Of a stretch of 56,394 nt of DNA, positions 25,901 through 33,890 are shown piece after piece. Every line of letters starts with the position of its first letter. Positions within the stretch are counted from its first letter, which is position 1. The position numbers and the translations under genes are program-made. A model generated the notes under the pieces. The model was not told where the DNA came from. It worked only from the letters and a program-made list of their open reading frames with translations, and did not search any database. The DNA is taken from assembly GCA_017428565.1 (NCBI GenBank), contig JAFRQP010000033.1, positions 1-56,394 of the forward strand, written 5' to 3'. Source of the DNA: Oscillospiraceae bacterium (GTDB taxonomy: Bacteria > Bacillota > Clostridia > Oscillospirales > Oscillospiraceae).

Positions 25901-27897
25901 TTCAGCGTCGCCCCGTCGCAGAGGACCAGGTGCACATCGCCGCTGACGGTCAGCCGGTTGGAAAAGCTGCGGTTCTGGGAGAGGATCCAAACGCCGCTGG
26001 TAAGGGTCAGGTTTTCGTTGTCCTGCAGGGAGGAAATCAGCTTGAAATCCGTGGGTTGGACGGTCACGAACTTGACCTCGGAACCGGTCCACCAGCGGCT
26101 TATATACTCATAGGGGGAATGGAGCTCCACAGACACGACGCCTGCGGGCATAACAAAACTGACCGTGCGCGTGTCTCCGTTGGGGTAGCTGAAGGACACA
26201 GGGACGTCCTTTTCATTCTCGTTGGTGTAAGTGATGATCCAGGTCCAGCCCGCAAAAGTCTCGCTTCCTTCGTCGAACAGATTCGCCGTCACGGTGACGG
26301 TCTCCCCGACAAAGGCCTCCCACTTGTCCGGATCCAGGCTGAAGTCCGAATATTTCTCCGTCACGACCCACCAGGAGCGCTCCAGCTCCGCATGGAGGAC
26401 CGCGTCCGCGTCCGGCATGACGAAATCCCCATGGAAGTAGAGATACTCGTCATATCGCACGTTTTCCAGATCGCGCCGCTGGGTCGCGCCGTTCTCCTCC
26501 CAGGTGATCCAGGCGCTCCGGATGCCGTAGCTGCCCATGTTCTCCTCATGCTCCACGTGCATTTCCGCCGTGATGGTGTCGCCCGCCACGGCGCGCTGCT
26601 CATTGGGGGAAACGGAGAGGTTGGTCTCGCCCTGGAAGAAGCGGCCCCGCAGCATCTGCCCCGGTACGTCGACGGGCGCGGTGCTGATCCGGTGGCCGAT
26701 CTTCACGAAGTCCGCCGTAACGTGGACGTTGTGCTCCGGCATCGTAAAGGTGTAGGTTCTGGTCAGCTCGCCGCTGGAGGAATAGGGCGAGACGCTGCTG
26801 CCGGTCAGAGTCAGCTCCAGCGGGTGCTTCCCCTCGTTTTCGTCCAGCCAGAAGACCTGCAGCCCCTCCGGGCCGTAGTCGGTGGCATAACGGCTCATGA
26901 CCGAGACCGTTACCGTGTCGCCCAGCCCGGCGCTCTCCTTGTCCACCGTGACGGTGTTGCCCGTGTTCTCCGGGTCCGACACCTCGTCCACCGTGACGGA
27001 GTACGCAGCCTCTTTAAATTCCGCGCGGACGTAAATCTTCTGGTCGTCCTCTTTGATATAGCGCTCAATGTCCTCCGGTACCTCAAAGGTGTAGACAGAG
27101 TCGCTCTCTTTGGTCAGCGGGATGTAATAGCCGCCGGGGATGGTATAGTCCTCGTTGCAGTAAAAGCAGGCGTAGGGATAGGGCTTCAAGGCCCCGGTAT
27201 AGGTGACGTACTCACCCAGCGCCGTGCCGGGCTTCCGATCCACCGTGATGGTCACGGTGTCGCCCACCTTCGCCGTTTCCCTATCGACCGAGATGGAGCT
27301 CCCCAGACCGGTGGCGTCCACGCTGTAGCAGTCGATGGGATAGCCCCCGCCGGTATACTCAAACTCGGCGCGGATCACGAAGGTGTACCGATTGTTATAC
27401 GGTCCCCCCACAACGAACTCAGCCCAGTCGCCGTGATCATCCACATCAAGATAGTACGCCTCGTTCTGGGAGCAGACGATGCTCCAGCCCCGCAGCTCAT
27501 AGCCTGCGTCCGGATGAGGCGTCAGCGTAACGAGCAGGCCGGGGGTGAGCTGTTTCCCGCGCACGCTCGTATCCTCGTAAATGTTCTGGCTGTCGGTAAC
27601 CGTGCCGCCCACCATATCATCGGCGATCTTGAAATAGGGGTTGATGCTGCCCGAGGGGGGCGGATTCCCGTTCCCTTCGTCGCCGCTCTCAACAGGCAGC
27701 GCCTCCGGCTCCGCGGGCGTGCTCTCCTCCTGGAAGGCAGGTTCCGGTTGCTCCGCGGGCAGGGTCGTTCCCCCGCCGCTCTCTTCCTGCATCGTCTCTC
27801 TGCTCCGGGGCTCGGCAAAGGCCGAGACTCCCAGGCTCAGGAACATGGCCAGGCAGAGAAGCAGGGATAGCAGTCGTTTGGATAGGCTGTTTTTCAT
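19945..27897 (-). CDS. Giant secreted beta-solenoid / Cna-B surface protein
   Basis: About 2,650 residues. A signal peptide (1-~30) is followed by Pro/Glu-rich spacing, several ~100-residue repeats of the form xVDxxxAxxGDTVTVTV (~80-600), and a beta-solenoid (~625-1200) with some fourteen AGIGGG-type turns. Then come a Cys-rich zinc-ribbon-like patch (~1262-1312), two InlB-type repeats, a second solenoid (~1395-1550) and Cna-B-like domains (~1640-1900, ~2170-2360; GSKTWDD ... YNVTNT). The last ~290 residues form an unrecognised C-terminal domain. No LPxTG sorting signal, SLH repeats or C-terminal membrane helix is seen, so anchoring is unclear. The ATG at 27897 has AAGGAGG about 10 nt upstream. 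Likely an adhesin or glycan-binding surface protein (inference). Confidence 0.87.
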   Translation of the reverse strand: MKNSLSKRLLSLLLCLAMFLSLGVSAFAEPRSRETMQEESGGGTTLPAEQPEPAFQEESTPAEPEALPVESGDEGNGNPPPSGSINPYFKIADDMVGGTVTDSQNIYEDTSVRGKQLTPGLLVTLTPHPDAGYELRGWSIVCSQNEAYYLDVDDHGDWAEFVVGGPYNNRYTFVIRAEFEYTGGGYPIDCYSVDATGLGSSISVDRETAKVGDTVTITVDRKPGTALGEYVTYTGALKPYPYACFYCNEDYTIPGGYYIPLTKESDSVYTFEVPEDIERYIKEDDQKIYVRAEFKEAAYSVTVDEVSDPENTGNTVTVDKESAGLGDTVTVSVMSRYATDYGPEGLQVFWLDENEGKHPLELTLTGSSVSPYSSSGELTRTYTFTMPEHNVHVTADFVKIGHRISTAPVDVPGQMLRGRFFQGETNLSVSPNEQRAVAGDTITAEMHVEHEENMGSYGIRSAWITWEENGATQRRDLENVRYDEYLYFHGDFVMPDADAVLHAELERSWWVVTEKYSDFSLDPDKWEAFVGETVTVTANLFDEGSETFAGWTWIITYTNENEKDVPVSFSYPNGDTRTVSFVMPAGVVSVELHSPYEYISRWWTGSEVKFVTVQPTDFKLISSLQDNENLTLTSGVWILSQNRSFSNRLTVSGDVHLVLCDGATLKCSKGIELAPGNSLSIYGQEEDTGALICTGPEYAAGIGGGDKTGSGSLTIHGGTVTANGGDYAAGVGTGDEASPDSCGSFEMLGGSLTATGGTDGAGVGGGNEVNGGTVTVYDGSLTATGGDYGAGIGGGDEKDGGTVIIYNGTVTPTGGTNGAGIGGGEAGSQGGSVTIYDGTITTEGGWTAAGIGGGGGGSSGNAGNGGTVSICGGTVNVTAGLFGAGIGGGSTRGMFANAGNGGNVSISGGTITIDLGGQSGAGIGGGAGAENFGYAGDGGDVTISGGKLSIHMFATRSAAIGGGGCDNVCGTSGSVNISGGEISISISSGYVGELYVESQGAGIGGAAEMDQGGDIRITGGVVMIENKGYGAGIGGGASEKKPSEAGDGGNVYINNAFVIATSQSGAGIGGGGSLKGGGGGGNGGNVTIDGGTVYAISSNKGAGIGGGNDGDGGTLTVNGGYVMATGGYLDYNYIRDHGLWSDDGTGLEVEDQGWTNLAYNLLMHFISSGEFAGAGIGGGDDGDGGTVIINGGTVIAISGMNSARAFGRGDGGDSDGSVRVYDQAKVTYGTVEGENQTILGIALTADRESTCMSYAYARVELCDHPNAVYTCLSDTEHRYSCPNCSAKQVTEAHVFDDEDDHDCDLCGYERVIVTLLPGQGSGNAVTVYVTKGEQYTLPECSFTAPNGRSFSGWKGSVNGGEEAAYPAGSSFTLTQDLTLTAQWSNPYQLWVSGIPVTSENQSDVLGGGTVVYDPETCTLTLNGPVFTDTHEGALIYADDLDLTVAGSGAVSMDEPFDTGVRVLSGSLTIDGDISVAGAGTNGLDADEDVIFQSGLIAAQGGSYGVRAGRSIYVRKDIDRVTADGYRALSYESIDVDPGVTVVEHTSANRLPPEDEWDLENANHVVFDQGVVVSFVLNGGEMEGETGTVRHNIAEGMTVAKPDPDPTREGYTFGGWFTDEGLTLEFDFETELDEDISLYAKWSKAYPVEILWEKGDELEQEPESVRVVLQRGRNGEWTTVAELTITAEDEWKGSIEYVPGPDARDDDEIRIREIDESTGLPVNDPNDDLYASDKPTAIFTVGGEQKGYLVSYKQIEEANYIINSSTKQYSVELSWDIDLGDQDRPDEIEVVLQKQEGKFSWKSVQVITLDPTNGWSGEFDTVPLGYVNDTETFVFYEYRVRELRPKTEEEQDEEYGTEEERLEAADERVVHNTFDLDKPFITNLLMTADPENLWTFDYTVKWLTAQATKITIPPPTFTAEIDTYTDTFGKEIEEHESKYFVAYDHNSTSHHMKITNTAVLDIDIRKIWIGFEDDELPESVYLMLMSKVDDDYAEQIGVDEVNIYTPVATVVYGSQVNLLSIPGLEDEVKGGLKTLLGDGFVSTAAMTVISQVVSKYTNTGLAIVSVKGDGNNPLTNWRATFGVKKYGSYGVPMEFAGAELVTGVMEMAIDAIIKTLGIPKISCPVMYHPIYECWSIKGYAVPFLHDYAYTCNVINVKFDGDESEIKQISGVKTWVGDTEDDRPEQVLIHVYAKGEDGSRTEITGSPVTVTAADGWTWSLQIPLNDIAVVTEDGENSSVTYKEIEIKEEVPEGYQASYNGYNVTNTLIPEEERVEVAGSKTWDDLNDADGLRPDHITIHLLADGEEIASRTVTASDGWAWRFGGLPKNRTDGGQIVYSITEDPVEGYVSRIEGYNVTNTIAARVYGYNVNLKGRIGLNVYLFIPQRARQDSGLYVTLNNKSFPVSGAETRQMDGLTLYKFSVDKAAKEMNDSVTVRLYGSDGPEALFWRDEDVTETGWSYSIQTYIDRALETSDDPLLLAVVNAMSDFGSLAQAYFHYNESDRAPVVGHPESVTMEDLAPYRAKLTLGKAEGVSYIGSSLVLKSGTVIRHYFSIDEGSVDDYTFKIGSKTVTPVETDDGWMIEIPDVYARYLDNMYTVTVTGSEGRVLTLKYSALSYAYKVVANEEDADLVALVKAMYLYNRAAETYFSSVG

Positions 27898-28056
27898 TGT
27901 GTTCGGGCCTCCTTCTGTTTCGCACGGAAACGCTTTGGGAAAGCTCCTTCCGGTCTCCGCTTGCAAGGGTTTTTTCTGTGCTGCTCTTAGGAATAAAATG
28001 TTGAATGATCTTCGATTTCGCGTTTCCGTCTGTTCATCTTCCCCGCCGCCGTGAGC

Positions 28057-29604
28057 TTATCGGACCGAGAAGGTGTTCAGCATATAGGCGAAGCGCTTGG
28101 CCATGCCTTCGGCGGCCACGGCCTCGTAGTGCGCCGTGGCGACAAAGCAGCCCTCGGACGCCGGGATGATATACACCGCCTGCAGCTGATCCGCCATGTT
28201 GTTGGTGCCCTTCACCACGGACGCCTCGATGTAGAGGCACTCGCCCGCGCCGTCAAGCACGCGGGTGCTCTCATAGAGGTCATATTCCTGGGAAAGCTCC
28301 GCCCGCACGGAAGCCGCAGCGGTCTCGGGATCCTCCGCGCGGTAGGTCACCTCGAGATAGTTCACAGGGTTGCCGGGCCCGTCCCAGACCGAGAGGAAGC
28401 TCTCCGTCTCCGCACTGGTGTACCGCTCGAATCTCTCGTAGTCGTAGTCCATCTCAAAGCCCAGCGTCTCGTTTACGATATGCTCGTACCGGACCGTCTC
28501 CTCCATGCCTTCGAGGGTGATGACCGCCTCATAGCGCTCGCCGTCCTGTCTGACAGGAGCCGGATTCACCGGGGCCCACTGGAACAGCATATCCGTCCCG
28601 TACACGGACTGATCCTCGTGCCAGGTAAAGGTCCCGTCGTCGTGGAAGGTGATCGTGCCGGTGCCGTCCTCGTATTCCGTCACCTGGCTGACCAGCTCGC
28701 CGCCGTCGCCATAGGTGAGGATCGACTTGGTGCAGCCGGAATAGCTGACCGTCAGCGTGTCCAGGTCGAGACGGCCGACGATGTCCCACTGGGCGCTCTC
28801 ACAGGCGCTGCTGCCCCAGGTGATGGTGATGTGCGCGTCTTCACTGCCGGAGCACTCCACCAGGGCGTGGGCCCGGTCGCACTGGTATTCGCCGACAAAG
28901 TTCATCACGGGATTCTGCCAGTCCGGGTCTTCCTCGAACACGGCGACGAATTCCGCGCTCTCGTCCAGCAGCACGGTGATCTGCGGCTCGGTGGAAAAGT
29001 CCTCGCCGTTCTTTGTCCACTTCACAAACACACTGCCCGCCTGGGGCCAGGCGACAAAGGTGTGCACTTTCGGCTCGGCCAGGCCGATATACGCGGACTG
29101 ATAAGGGAAGTCCGGGTCGATCTCCGGCGCTTCCTCCCCTTCGGCCCAGTCGATATTGCCCATGCCCTCGGTGTTGATGTTCACGACGATCGTGGCCTCC
29201 GGCATCTCGTAGGGCGTGAAATGATAGCTCTCGCCGCCCTCAATGACCAGCAGCAGACCGTCCTCGCCCTCTTCGGACACGGTGACCACAATGGGCTCCG
29301 CGCCCTCTTCCCAGGTGCTCAGATTGCCGTGCAGAGCATTGCCCTCCTGGGGGAGCGTCCCGCCGGCCATGAGCTCGCCGATCATGACGCCCACATACCA
29401 GCCGGGCTCGTCGATGTCCTCCATCCAGGTGACGGAGAGCATATCTCCCGCCTCATCCTGGAAATAGCCCGCGCGGGTCCAGTCCTTGATCTCCGGCTCC
29501 GCAGGCGCAGGGCTTTCCTCTGCGGGCGCTTCCTTCTCCGCTCCGCAGGCTGCCAGCGCAAAGAGCATGCAGAGCGCCAGGAGCAAACAAATCAGTTTTT
29601 TCAT
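28057..29604 (-). CDS. Large lipoprotein with InlB-like repeat segment
   Basis: Secreted lipoprotein of 515 residues (lipobox FALAAC). After a PAEESPAPAEPE spacer come two all-beta regions. A middle part (KVHTFVAWPQAGSVFVKWTKNGEDF ... FVAVFEED) looks like an InlB/bacterial-repeat module, and a C-terminal ~170-residue domain (NETLGFEMDYDYERFERY ... KGTNNMADQLQAVYIIP) resembles domains in Firmicute lipoproteins with no assigned function. It is not recognised beyond this. The second ATG (29604) is preferred because GGAGG is 9 nt from it and only 3 nt from ATG 29610. It lies between the L,D-transpeptidase-like gene and the giant surface protein on the same strand. Confidence 0.78.
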   Translation of the reverse strand: MKKLICLLLALCMLFALAACGAEKEAPAEESPAPAEPEIKDWTRAGYFQDEAGDMLSVTWMEDIDEPGWYVGVMIGELMAGGTLPQEGNALHGNLSTWEEGAEPIVVTVSEEGEDGLLLVIEGGESYHFTPYEMPEATIVVNINTEGMGNIDWAEGEEAPEIDPDFPYQSAYIGLAEPKVHTFVAWPQAGSVFVKWTKNGEDFSTEPQITVLLDESAEFVAVFEEDPDWQNPVMNFVGEYQCDRAHALVECSGSEDAHITITWGSSACESAQWDIVGRLDLDTLTVSYSGCTKSILTYGDGGELVSQVTEYEDGTGTITFHDDGTFTWHEDQSVYGTDMLFQWAPVNPAPVRQDGERYEAVITLEGMEETVRYEHIVNETLGFEMDYDYERFERYTSAETESFLSVWDGPGNPVNYLEVTYRAEDPETAAASVRAELSQEYDLYESTRVLDGAGECLYIEASVVKGTNNMADQLQAVYIIPASEGCFVATAHYEAVAAEGMAKRFAYMLNTFSVR

Positions 29605-29683
29605 GTTCATTTTCCTCCAATATTGTTAAAAATTTTTGCCTTTTCGAGTCGATCAAATGGCGCTGCGTGATCTGACGAGCTCC

Positions 29684-30448
29684 CTATCTGTCCTGCGGCC
29701 AGGTGCTGTCCGGCCAGTCCTCGCCGCCTGACAGCGCCTCATACGTGTCGATCACGACCACCGTATCGCTGTTGACCGTCTGCATCACGTAGCGCATGTG
29801 GTCCTCCGGGATGGAAACACAGCCGCCGGTAAACGGTTTTGCCGGAGCCAGACAGTGCAGGAAAATGGCGGAGCCAAGTCCCGGCGTGCCTTCCTCGTTA
29901 TAGCTGATGTTCAGGCAGTACTGATAGTGATAGGGATAATCGATAATATGCTCTGAATCGCCGCTTTCCAGATCCAGTCCCGGAAGGTCTTTGATGCTGA
30001 CCAGTTCATTGAAGTGGTATCCGTCGCGCGGGTCGCCGGACCAGTAGCTGTCGTCGTCAACTTTTACGTAGGGGATCGCGCATCCCGGATCGTCCGCGAT
30101 GCCGAAGGCACGGTTAAAATGGAATACGCCGGTCGGTGTTTTCGCGTCGCCTTCTCTGGTTTTGCCCAGGCCGTTTTTCCCGATGTAGCCGGGCGTGGTC
30201 ATAATCATGTGCCAGCAGCCGTCGCTTTGTTTTTCGTGCAGGGAGATCCATGCGTCGTTGGCGTCTTCGCTGTAGGCAGCCACGATCAGCAGCTGCTCCG
30301 CTCCTTCGGCTGCGTCCAGTTTTCCTACCCAATCGGGCGAAGGAACGTCGATCCCTCGATAGCCGTCCTTGGTTTCGGCAGCGCTGCCGCAAGCCGCCAG
30401 GGACAAGGCCAGGCAGGCCGCCAGAAACAGACAAATCATTTTTTTCAC
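29684..30448 (-). CDS. YkuD-type L,D-transpeptidase-like lipoprotein
   Basis: Secreted lipoprotein (lipobox SLAAC) of about 254 residues with an L,D-transpeptidase catalytic motif: SAIFLHCLAPAKPFTGGCVSIPEDHM (His and the GCVS cysteine nucleophile). PTGVFHF and the YHYQYCLNISYN segment also fit the ErfK/YbiS/YcfS/YkuD-like family. Such enzymes cross-link or edit peptidoglycan, or attach proteins to it. A role in attaching the neighbouring LPxTG-less surface protein is only a suggestion. GTG at 30448 is preferred over ATG 30454, since the AAGGA box sits 8 nt from GTG but only 2-3 nt from ATG. Minus-strand gene set. Confidence 0.82.
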   Translation of the reverse strand: MKKMICLFLAACLALSLAACGSAAETKDGYRGIDVPSPDWVGKLDAAEGAEQLLIVAAYSEDANDAWISLHEKQSDGCWHMIMTTPGYIGKNGLGKTREGDAKTPTGVFHFNRAFGIADDPGCAIPYVKVDDDSYWSGDPRDGYHFNELVSIKDLPGLDLESGDSEHIIDYPYHYQYCLNISYNEEGTPGLGSAIFLHCLAPAKPFTGGCVSIPEDHMRYVMQTVNSDTVVVIDTYEALSGGEDWPDSTWPQDR

Positions 30449-30515
30449 GTTCATTTTCCTTCTTTCCCTATAATTTACCCTGACAGAGGTCAGGATTTAT
30501 TGCCGAATTGATTAT

Positions 30516-32012
30516 TCACGCCCGCGTGATCCGCTTCCGGGCGGAGCTGATGGCCCGCTCCGGACAGACCAGCACGCAGAGATGACAGCCGACGCATTTC
30601 TTCCCGTCGAGGACGGGCTTGCGGTCCTTGCCGAGACGGATCGCCTGATGGCCGCCGTCCGCACAGGAGATGACGCAGCGGCCGCAGCCGATGCACTTTT
30701 CCCGATGGTATTTCGGGAACACGATGCTGTCCCGCTCCAGCACATCCGTGGATGCGCTGACGGAATCCAGGGCCAGACCCCGCGCTTCCCCCACGTTTGC
30801 AAAGCCCTTTTCCGCGAGGTAGAGATTCAGCCCTGTCTTGAGATCGTCGATGATGCGGTAGCCGTACTGCATCACCGCCGTCGTGACCTGGACGCTGCCC
30901 GCGCCCAGCAGGATGAACTCCAGGGCGTCCCGCCAGGTCTCCACGCCGCCCATGGCGCTCAGGTGCATGCCGGAAAGCGCAGGGTTCTGCCCAAGCTCCG
31001 CGATGAAGCGCAGGGCGATGGGCTTGACGGCGTTCCCGCTGTAGCCGCCCACGGCGGACATGCCGCGGACCGCCGGGGAGGAGACATAGGTGTGCGGGTT
31101 TACGCCGATGATGCTTTTGATGGTGTTGATGGCGGCGATGCCGTCCGCGCCGCCGCGTCTGGCCGCCTCCGCCGCCGGGCTCATGGTCGCCACGTTGGGC
31201 GTCAGCTTGGCAAGGATGGGGATTTTGGTCCCGCGCCGCGCCGCGGCGGTGAAGCGCTCCACCAGCTCCGGCACCTGGCCGATATCGGAGCCCAGGCCGC
31301 CGTCGGCCATGTTCGGGCAGGAGAAGTTCAGTTCGATGGCGTCCGCGCCGTTTTCCTCGCAGGCGCGGGCCAGCTCCTCCCACTCCGCATCGTTCTGGCC
31401 CATGATGGAGGCCAGGATGAATTTTGTCGGGTACTTCTCCTTCAGCCGGCGGAAGATCTCCATATTTTCCGCCACGCTGTGGTCCGAGAGCTGCTCGATG
31501 TTCTTGAAGCCGATGATGCTGCCGTTGTCGCCGGTGATGGCGGAAAATCTGGGCGAGGCCTCATGGATCTCGAAGGAGCAGATCGTTTTGAAGGCGACGC
31601 CGGCCCAGCCGGCCTCAAAGGCCCGGGCGCACATGTCGTAGGTGCTGGCCACCACCGAGGAGGAGAGCAGGAAGGGGTTTTCCAGCGCCACGCCGCAGAG
31701 CTCCGTGCGGAGCCTGTCCTCGCTCTCCGGAAGGGGGATTTCCAGCTCCGGCTTGACCTCGTCGTGCAGGCGCGTCATCAGCCTGCGGATCGGCACCTCA
31801 TGGGCGCGGACACAGGCAGCTTCACAGGGCGCGGAGCAGTCGAGGCAGGGGCCGGTCTCCGGGAAGCGGGAGGCCGCGGCCTTTTCATCGTCAAACCAGA
31901 TGCTCCGCAGCATCTGGGCGCAATCCAGCTTCCCGCAGGCAGCTTCGCAGGGCGCCTCGGCGCACAGCGCGCATTTGAGCATATCCGTTCGAAGCAGTTT
32001 TCTTTCAAACAT
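30516..32012 (-). CDS. PreA-like dihydropyrimidine dehydrogenase with extra N-terminal Fe-S region
   Basis: Cytosolic flavo-iron-sulfur enzyme of 498 residues. The central TIM barrel (~100-400) carries the dihydroorotate/dihydropyrimidine dehydrogenase signature ELNFSCPNM with the catalytic Cys. Two C-terminal [4Fe-4S] motifs, CIGCGRCVISC and CVGCHLCVLVCP, are as in PreA. The first ~90 residues add two CxxC-type clusters (CALCAEAPCEAAC, CLDCSAPCEAAC) of the kind normally found at the N-terminus of the partner PreT/GltD, so the electron-entry module may be fused here. No preT is in the window. Start: the second ATG (32012) is 7 nt from AGGAGG. Confidence 0.82.
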   Translation of the reverse strand: MFERKLLRTDMLKCALCAEAPCEAACGKLDCAQMLRSIWFDDEKAAASRFPETGPCLDCSAPCEAACVRAHEVPIRRLMTRLHDEVKPELEIPLPESEDRLRTELCGVALENPFLLSSSVVASTYDMCARAFEAGWAGVAFKTICSFEIHEASPRFSAITGDNGSIIGFKNIEQLSDHSVAENMEIFRRLKEKYPTKFILASIMGQNDAEWEELARACEENGADAIELNFSCPNMADGGLGSDIGQVPELVERFTAAARRGTKIPILAKLTPNVATMSPAAEAARRGGADGIAAINTIKSIIGVNPHTYVSSPAVRGMSAVGGYSGNAVKPIALRFIAELGQNPALSGMHLSAMGGVETWRDALEFILLGAGSVQVTTAVMQYGYRIIDDLKTGLNLYLAEKGFANVGEARGLALDSVSASTDVLERDSIVFPKYHREKCIGCGRCVISCADGGHQAIRLGKDRKPVLDGKKCVGCHLCVLVCPERAISSARKRITRA

Positions 32013-32048
32013 CATGCGTCCTCCTATCGTTTTTCCCGTGTGTTTCCA

Positions 32049-32888
32049 TTATGCGGCGGGCTGGTACTCTTCTTCCGCCGGGACGGCGCCATAGATGTAT
32101 TGCTCCGCCAGCTCGTCGATGCGGCCGGAGGCGATTTCCTCTTCGAGGAAGGCATTGACAAAGGCAAGCAGATCCTCGCTGCCCTTCGGCATCAGCACGC
32201 CAAGCTGGCCGCGGGTAAAGGGATCAAAGATCAGAGGGGCGGCCAGGCGGCTGTCCTGCCCCACGTAGTAGCCCGCCTCCATGATCTCCGTGATCATCAC
32301 GTCGGCCTCTCCGGCCGCGACAAGCCCGGGGATCTCCTGGTTCACATCGTGGATGATCAGCGTCGCGTTGGGCAGGTTCTCCCGGGCGAACTTCTCGTTC
32401 AGCCCGCCGGGGTTTTCCATCACCCGCACCTCCGGACGGTTGATCGCCTCCAGGCTCGTGTACTTGTCCGAGTCCTCCGCCCGGCAGAGCACGGTCTTGC
32501 CGTTGCCCAGATAGCCGATGGACATCAGCGCCTGCTCCTGTCTGGCCTCGGTGATGGTGATGCCGCAGATTGCCAGATCGAACTTTCCGGCAAGGGTGTC
32601 CTCCATGAGCGTGGGCCACGAGGTGGGCACATACTCCAGCTCCACGCCCAGAGCGGCAGCCAGATCCTCCGCCAGCTCCGCGTCAAAGCCTACATAGCGC
32701 CCGGTCTCCGGGTCCAGATAGGACATGGGCTGATAGTCGCCCGCCGTGCCGACCCGCAGCACGCCCCGGGCGCGGATGGCTTCCAGCGCCCCGGCGGGCG
32801 CCGCCTGTTCTCCCTGGCTTTGAAACGCAAAGAGCAGAGCGACCAGCGCAAGGGCGAGCAGCAGTATGGAAATGAGCTTTCTTTTCAT
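32049..32888 (-). CDS. PheC-like periplasmic cyclohexadienyl dehydratase / SBP3-fold protein
   Basis: Exported solute-binding-protein-fold protein of 279 residues with an N-terminal signal anchor and no lipobox. It resembles amino-acid binding proteins, but its best recalled match is periplasmic cyclohexadienyl dehydratase (PheC). Shared points are VLRVGTAGDYQPMSYLDPET, PTSWPTLMED, the ENPGGLNEKFARENLPNA block, ADVMITEIMEA and its Glu near the PheC catalytic position. It could therefore convert prephenate/arogenate outside the membrane, or simply bind an amino acid; no permease genes are adjacent. The ATG at 32888 has AGAGGG 6 nt upstream and begins the signal sequence. Confidence 0.78.
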   Translation of the reverse strand: MKRKLISILLLALALVALLFAFQSQGEQAAPAGALEAIRARGVLRVGTAGDYQPMSYLDPETGRYVGFDAELAEDLAAALGVELEYVPTSWPTLMEDTLAGKFDLAICGITITEARQEQALMSIGYLGNGKTVLCRAEDSDKYTSLEAINRPEVRVMENPGGLNEKFARENLPNATLIIHDVNQEIPGLVAAGEADVMITEIMEAGYYVGQDSRLAAPLIFDPFTRGQLGVLMPKGSEDLLAFVNAFLEEEIASGRIDELAEQYIYGAVPAEEEYQPAA

Positions 32889-32935
32889 CTTGTTCCCTCT
32901 TTTATTGTTCTGCAAAAAATCCGTTTTGCCCTTCC

Positions 32936-33796
32936 TCATTTCAAAGGCGGCAGCTCATGGATGTCGTAGGTGTCATAGTAGATTTCATAGGCCGTATCCA
33001 CATCCCCGGCCAGCTCGATCAGCGCCCCGGCCTGAAACATGGTGGAAAGCGTGCCGGAGGGGGCCTTCCAGGCGGCGTTGGAAACCACCTCTACCGTTTC
33101 AGCCCCCGCTTTTTCCGCGCGCAGGATCGCCTCCGCCCCGAAGAGCAGGGTCCCGGTGGCGATGTGATAGTCGCTGGAGACGATGACAAGCTCCTTCACC
33201 CGGGGATATTTCTCCTCCAGGATATCAAAGGTATAGATGGCGTTCTGGGCCGTTGTGAGGGACTTGTCCTCCACGATCACCCGCTGGGGGTCGACGCCGT
33301 TTTCGATCAGCCATTCCGTCATGCGCCCGGCCTCGGTAGCCGTTTCGTCCTCAGTCGCCGTACCGCCGCCGGTGCAGACGATCAGAGCGTTCGGATACAT
33401 TTCCGCGCAGCGCAGCGCGACCGTGAGGCGCTGGATCAGTTCCTCGCGCATGGCGCCGTCCGGTTCGAGCTGGAAGCCCAGCACCACGAAGCACAGCTCG
33501 TCGGTAACCGGGAGCCCGGCCGGCGGCTCGTCATAGTTGAGTGTCAGGGCTGTGTTGGAAGTTTTCCACAGCTCCATGATGCGCTCCCAGCGCGCAGCGG
33601 CGTCCTCGTCCACCGAGCCCAGTTCTTTCAAAAGAGCCCGGACGTGTTCATCCGCCTCGTCGCCGTAAGCGCCGTAATCCACGACCATCTCTTCGATGAT
33701 CTCCTGCGTGCTCCGTTTTGGCGTTTCCTGTCCGCAGCCGGTACACTGGCTCATAAGAAAGAGCGCGAAAACAAGTAAACTGATCGTCTTTTTCAT
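32936..33796 (-). CDS. YdcF/ElyC-type (DUF218) lipoprotein
   Basis: Secreted lipoprotein of 286 residues (lipobox CTGC). The DUF218 fold is recognisable from FVVLGFQLEPDGAMREELIQRL, IVCTGGGTATED, the TEAGRMTEWLIENGVDPQRVIVEDKS block and VSSDYHIATG. Family members are thought to act in envelope or polysaccharide metabolism; activity here is unknown. The ATG at 33796 has GGGAGG 6 nt upstream. It is the first gene of the minus-strand run 33.8 to 19.9 kb, downstream of a strong terminator that separates it from the two-component system. Confidence 0.85.
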   Translation of the reverse strand: MKKTISLLVFALFLMSQCTGCGQETPKRSTQEIIEEMVVDYGAYGDEADEHVRALLKELGSVDEDAAARWERIMELWKTSNTALTLNYDEPPAGLPVTDELCFVVLGFQLEPDGAMREELIQRLTVALRCAEMYPNALIVCTGGGTATEDETATEAGRMTEWLIENGVDPQRVIVEDKSLTTAQNAIYTFDILEEKYPRVKELVIVSSDYHIATGTLLFGAEAILRAEKAGAETVEVVSNAAWKAPSGTLSTMFQAGALIELAGDVDTAYEIYYDTYDIHELPPLK

Positions 33797-33890
33797 CTGT
33801 AACCTCCCGTTTTTCCCTTTCCCGCGCGGCTGGCCGCATTTTCCCCATTTAAACAATGATAGCAGGCCTTGTCCTAAGAATGTCCAAAGA

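Noticed and set aside
22048-27870. Very long open frames on the plus strand opposite the giant surface protein (22048-24681 and 25045-27870).
   Set aside because: They are antisense shadows of a GC-biased repetitive coding sequence; products are His/Asp/Gly/Val-rich without domains, and the minus strand has signal peptide, ribosome site and recognisable repeats.
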